This document shows positions 35,753-39,279 of a stretch of DNA of 39,279 nt, one piece after another. Both the position numbers and the translations under genes were made by a program. Origin of the DNA: Thermoplasmatota archaeon (GTDB lineage: Archaea > Thermoplasmatota > E2 > DHVEG-1); assembly GCA_022848765.1 (NCBI GenBank), contig JAJISJ010000003.1:1-39279 (forward strand), read 5' to 3'. Every line of letters starts with the position of its first letter. Position 1 is the first letter of the stretch. The notes beneath the pieces are model-generated. The model was not told the origin of the DNA. It saw only the letters and a list, made by a program, of their open reading frames with translations, and did no database searches.

Positions 35753-36643
35753 ATGAATTTATCTGGATTACGTTATGAGGGCCCAATCTATAGACCCCCT
35801 AGTGAAACAAATAGTCTTCTTATACAGACAACAATAGGATGTCCCTGGAATAAATGTACTTTTTGCATGGTTTATAAGAATGGTCCAAAATTTAAAATTC
35901 GACCAGTTGAGGAGATTAAAGAAGATTTATTATGGGCGAAAAAAAATTATTTATTTCCAATTGAAACTGTATTTTTTCCATCTGGAAATAGTATTATAAT
36001 GAAGACTGATGATTTTGTTGAAATTTTAATTTATACCAAAAAATTATATCCTAATTTGAAAAGAATAACAATATATGGATCTTCTCAATATATTGTAAAA
36101 AAAGGATTAAAAGATATTAAAAGATTAGCAGATGCTGGTTTATCAAGAATACATGTTGGATTAGAATCAGGATCGGATGTTGTTTTAAAAAATGTATGCA
36201 AAGGATCAACATCAGATATACAAATAGAAGCAGGAGAAATTGTAAAAAAATCTGATGTTGAACTAAGTGAATATGTAGTACTAGGTCTGGGTGGGAAAAA
36301 ACATAGTAAACAACATATTTCAGAAACAATAAAAATTCTAAATATTATTAACCCAGATTTCATAAGAATTCGAACTTTTTTACCAAAAATTAATACTCCA
36401 ATATTAAATGAAATTGATTCAGGATCATTTAAAATTCTATCGCCTCATGAAGTGTTAAAAGAAACTTATGATTTAATTAAAGGGTTAAAGGTAACAAGTC
36501 AGGTATTAAGTGATCATTATACAAATTATATCCAAGTAAAGGGTAGACTTCCTGAAGATAAAGATGTAATGCTAAAATCAATTGATCAATCTTTAAAAAA
36601 AGATAAAAATGTTTTTAGAAAAATATATATTGGAACTGAATAA
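35753..36643 (+). CDS. Radical SAM protein
   Basis: A protein of about 296 residues from ATG 35753 (MNLSGLRYEGPIYRPPSE), which fits the family better than ATG 35711, whose extra 14 residues are a hydrophobic run lying in promoter-like sequence. The 4Fe-4S motif is CPWNKCTFC, a Cx4Cx2C variant known in a branch of uncharacterised radical SAM proteins. The TIM-barrel part includes VFFPSGNSIIM, AGLSRIHVGLESGSD and SEYVVLGLGGKKHS. Its substrate is unknown. The long SAM-barrel without extra domains suggests a stand-alone enzyme. Confidence 0.85.
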   Translation: MNLSGLRYEGPIYRPPSETNSLLIQTTIGCPWNKCTFCMVYKNGPKFKIRPVEEIKEDLLWAKKNYLFPIETVFFPSGNSIIMKTDDFVEILIYTKKLYPNLKRITIYGSSQYIVKKGLKDIKRLADAGLSRIHVGLESGSDVVLKNVCKGSTSDIQIEAGEIVKKSDVELSEYVVLGLGGKKHSKQHISETIKILNIINPDFIRIRTFLPKINTPILNEIDSGSFKILSPHEVLKETYDLIKGLKVTSQVLSDHYTNYIQVKGRLPEDKDVMLKSIDQSLKKDKNVFRKIYIGTE

Positions 36644-36708
36644 TTTTTTATTATAGTTCAATAAATTAGATACATTTTTTATAATGGCTAAATAATTTCC
36701 TAGATGCT

Positions 36709-37926
36709 ATGAATTATGATTATATCATAATAGGTGCAGGGGTGATAGGAAGTTCAACAGCATATCATCTTAAAAGATTAAATCCAAATTTTAATATTCT
36801 AATTATTGAAAATAATCATAGAGCAGGTTTTGGAAACACAGCAAAAAGTGCTGCATTATTTAGAAATTTATTTTCATCAAAAACAAGTAGAAAACTAGCT
36901 ATAAGTTCTATAAAATTTTATTATACAATTGCAGAAAAAATTAAGTTACATAAATCAGGCTATTTATGGCTTTTTTCAGAAAAACAATGGAGAGCTAATG
37001 AAAGCATTATTAAAAATTTAGATAAAGAAAATTTAGAAATAGACATTTATAATCAAGAAGAAATCCAAAAATATCTTAAAATCAATTTTAATTCAAATGA
37101 TAAATTTCCTGATATATTAAATGGTATTTTTTGTAAAAATTGTGGTTCTCTATCTGCTGTTGCATTAGCTGAATATTATGCAAATTCATTTATCAAATTA
37201 GGTGGAAAAATTATTTTTAATAAGGAAATAAAATCATTCAAATTATCTGGAGAAAAAGTATTATATGCCCCTTGGGATGAAATAAAAATTAATTATTTAA
37301 TAGATAATACTGGAGAAAAATATTATAGTAAAAACTTTGTTTTTGCAACTGGTGCATGGACTAATACTCTTCTTTCATCAATTGGAATTGCATCGTCTGT
37401 TTACCCTAAAAAAAGACAACTTTTTGGATTAAAAATTAAAGATTCTTCAAATATTTTTAATAAAAAAGATGAAAACTATCCTGCAATAATTCTTCCAGCT
37501 GGAGGTGTTTATATTAAACCTGTTTTAAAAAATAATACAATTATTGTGGGCTGTGCGGATGATTTAGGACAACCATATTATTTATCTGATTTTAATGCAA
37601 ATCCAGAATATTTCAACAAAGCAATTAAACCTGTATTATCGTATTACTTTCCATCCTTAAAAAATTATGAATTATATCTTCAATGGGCGGGATATTATGC
37701 ATATCATTGGCCGGATAAGAATCCCGTAATAGAAAATGTTTCAAATATAACGTGGGTTAGTGGAACATCAGGTAGTGGAATTATGAAAGCAGATGCGATA
37801 GGTCGAATAACCGCCACAAAATTACTTGATTATGAATATGCTGAACTCGCTGATAAATCTAAATTTAAAGTTTCAGATCTTTCGTTATATGAAAGAAAAG
37901 TAGATTTGGAAAAATTTATAATATAA
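36709..37926 (+). CDS. FAD-dependent oxidoreductase (DAO family)
   Basis: A 405-residue flavoprotein. The N-terminus carries the FAD-binding Rossmann motif YDYIIIGAGVIGSSTAYHL and the ribose-contacting acid in ILIIEN; the second FAD element is FVFATGAWTN; the C-terminal YYAYHWPDKNPVIE and VSGTSGSGIMKADAIGR complete the DAO fold. Family members oxidise amines or hydroxy acids such as glycine, sarcosine or 2-hydroxyglutarate; the substrate here is not readable, though amino-acid breakdown would suit the protein-degrading neighbourhood. It ends 10 bases before the convergent clostripain-like gene. Confidence 0.87.
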   Translation: MNYDYIIIGAGVIGSSTAYHLKRLNPNFNILIIENNHRAGFGNTAKSAALFRNLFSSKTSRKLAISSIKFYYTIAEKIKLHKSGYLWLFSEKQWRANESIIKNLDKENLEIDIYNQEEIQKYLKINFNSNDKFPDILNGIFCKNCGSLSAVALAEYYANSFIKLGGKIIFNKEIKSFKLSGEKVLYAPWDEIKINYLIDNTGEKYYSKNFVFATGAWTNTLLSSIGIASSVYPKKRQLFGLKIKDSSNIFNKKDENYPAIILPAGGVYIKPVLKNNTIIVGCADDLGQPYYLSDFNANPEYFNKAIKPVLSYYFPSLKNYELYLQWAGYYAYHWPDKNPVIENVSNITWVSGTSGSGIMKADAIGRITATKLLDYEYAELADKSKFKVSDLSLYERKVDLEKFII

Positions 37927-37936
37927 AAAGTTAAAA

Positions 37937-39279
37937 TTAAATTTTCCATAATCCACATATTATCGAATTAGCTATATATCCCTTAAATTCATTTGGATCG
38001 ATAAACCCACAGCAAGGATAACCTCCATAATTCTCATCTAATATTTTAATTGAAAATCGGTCTTCCGGGTTATAGCTTACTTCTAACATTTTAATTGGAA
38101 GAAATCTAAATCTCTGATTTGGATCTTTTTCAATGTCAGAAATTTTACCTATTAATATTGCCCATGATGATAAATTATCATAAAATATATTTTTAGGCAT
38201 TCGAACAGTTAGAGTCCCCCATTCACTTACATCAGAATCTTTTGCTTTTACTCTAACACTATATGTTCCTTGTTCGAACCATATATGTTCTACAATAATT
38301 TCTTCTCCAGGTTGATATGGCCCTAACCATCCACTGGTTGTTTCATCACCCCAATCAATATAATAATAAATTTCGTCATTATCAAGATCATTAGTGGAAA
38401 TTGTATATTCATATTCTGTTTCCGGAGCACCTCTATTTTGACCATTGATAGATGGAGCATCTGGTGGAGTATTGCCTTCTAAATCTAAAAATACTTTTAA
38501 AAACTCATCCCAATTTGTATCCTCTGCAAATAATGTTTCTTCATATGATGATAAAAGTTCATCGAATCTGAAACTACGGTTATAATCGACTTTTCTCCAA
38601 GGAATATAAAGACTAAGACCACACACAGGGTCATCTTCTAGATGAGCACAAGCAACAACAGCGTTATTATATTGAGTAATAATCTCATTTTTTAAATCTT
38701 CATATTCAGGATCATTAATCGATAAAAGCTCCAAAAATTGTACAGGATCAAGATAAAACTCAATATACCAAAGACGTCCTAATACTCGAGTATCTTCAAT
38801 TGCTTCATGAATTTCATCCCTATAATCTTCAATATTTACAATTAAAAAATCTGCTAAATCATCTAATGAGTTAACAATACTATTTATTTTTGATAAATCA
38901 GTTACAGTAAGAACAGTTATAATTCTTGACATAGGAAAATTTCTAGGTTCAAAATAATTGGCAAAACTTTCTGAAAACTCCTCAGACGTCATAAAAGGAT
39001 TATCAACAAGATCTGTAATAGGTTCAACATAAGGCCAACAATATGGTGGATTTCCTGCAGTAGCACAATCTTCAAAAGCTATATAATAATCAACAAATGA
39101 ACTTAATTGATAAGCTATTTCGGTCATCATTCCCATACATGTTTCAATACCAAGAATATCATTTACTTTTATAGAAATTTTATGTTTCCCCTTTTCCTCG
39201 TAGTAATATGGAACTGAGGTTAAGTTCAATTTACGATTTTTTAGCGTTCGATATGAAATCCATGTCACAGTAAAACTCT
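37937..39279 (-). CDS. Clostripain-like (C11) protease, C-terminal part with PKD-like domain (5' end outside window)
   Basis: The frame is open to the window edge, so the ATG at 39268 is probably internal. The visible start holds the C11 cysteine region NDILGIETCMGMMTEIAYQLSSFVDYYIAFED, and NPFMTSEEFSESFANYF, then the C-terminal C11 block CGLSLYIPWRKVDY and TNWDEFLKVF. The catalytic histidine would be upstream. A PKD-like domain follows (IYYYIDWGDETTSGWLGPY), then MPKN, a motif also ending other proteins here, and an extra 75-residue beta domain (SWAILIGKISDIE, GYPCCGFI). Clostripains cleave after Arg. With the gingipain-like protease it forms the pair reported as typical of sediment archaea of the MBG-D type. 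Confidence 0.8.
   Translation of the reverse strand, partial: SFTVTWISYRTLKNRKLNLTSVPYYYEEKGKHKISIKVNDILGIETCMGMMTEIAYQLSSFVDYYIAFEDCATAGNPPYCWPYVEPITDLVDNPFMTSEEFSESFANYFEPRNFPMSRIITVLTVTDLSKINSIVNSLDDLADFLIVNIEDYRDEIHEAIEDTRVLGRLWYIEFYLDPVQFLELLSINDPEYEDLKNEIITQYNNAVVACAHLEDDPVCGLSLYIPWRKVDYNRSFRFDELLSSYEETLFAEDTNWDEFLKVFLDLEGNTPPDAPSINGQNRGAPETEYEYTISTNDLDNDEIYYYIDWGDETTSGWLGPYQPGEEIIVEHIWFEQGTYSVRVKAKDSDVSEWGTLTVRMPKNIFYDNLSSWAILIGKISDIEKDPNQRFRFLPIKMLEVSYNPEDRFSIKILDENYGGYPCCGFIDPNEFKGYIANSIICGLWKI

Noticed and set aside
1-39279. Mobile element or recent transfer
   Set aside because: No transposase, integrase, terminal repeats or tRNA junction was found, and base and codon use look uniform by eye.

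Overview
The window is a strongly A/T-rich stretch that reads as archaeal. Many genes sit 10-45 bases behind TATA-like boxes with little or no leader, others have G-rich Shine-Dalgarno (SD) sites, and most products are secreted or membrane proteins of kinds common in Thermoplasmatota. The mix of exported peptidases (clostripain C11, gingipain C25, papain C1A, M14, M28, metzincin-like) with PKD-type domains fits a protein-degrading sediment archaeon such as Marine Benthic Group D / Thermoprofundales. That placement is inference; there is no rRNA here to test it.

Layout. 1-6009: end of an arylsulfotransferase-like gene, a GNAT-like acetyltransferase, a 1112-residue membrane-anchored surface protein and a PAPS-type sulfotransferase. 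6140-10164: two tandem paralogs of an exported class I amidotransferase-like (BPL_N-like) protein; the first has a one-base frameshift in its signal peptide. 10172-17416: a metzincin-like protease, a papain-like protease, a CPBP membrane protease, an Ntn amidohydrolase and a tandem NTF2-like protein. 17503-21000: a 42-residue zinc-ribbon protein, an M28 peptidase, a DUF2238-like membrane protein and a DUF362-ferredoxin protein. 21078-25647: a gingipain-like protease facing a two-gene M14 plus metzincin operon. 25871-29317: a methyltransferase, a cation efflux transporter, and an operon of a PaaK/CapK-like adenylating enzyme with a cysteine-poor NifU/IscU-like protein.

29432-33415 is the most system-like part. 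A BlaI/CopY-type repressor and a membrane M48/M56-type metalloprotease are transcribed away from a MacB/FtsX-type permease, its ATPase and a membrane-anchored DUF2318 cysteine protein. Between them lie five copies of one 17-base palindrome (TTTACA-N5-YGTAAA), four of them arranged as two near-identical operator-TATA-operator-ATG modules 302 bases apart. This suggests a protease-controlled, metal- or redox-responsive transport locus, related in part to the ABC plus DUF2318 section of bacterial P19 iron-uptake loci.

33586-39279: a YyaL-type thioredoxin-domain protein, a radical SAM protein, an FAD-dependent oxidoreductase and the C-terminal part of a clostripain-like protease with a PKD domain. 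No tRNA, rRNA, CRISPR array, transposase or integrase was seen.
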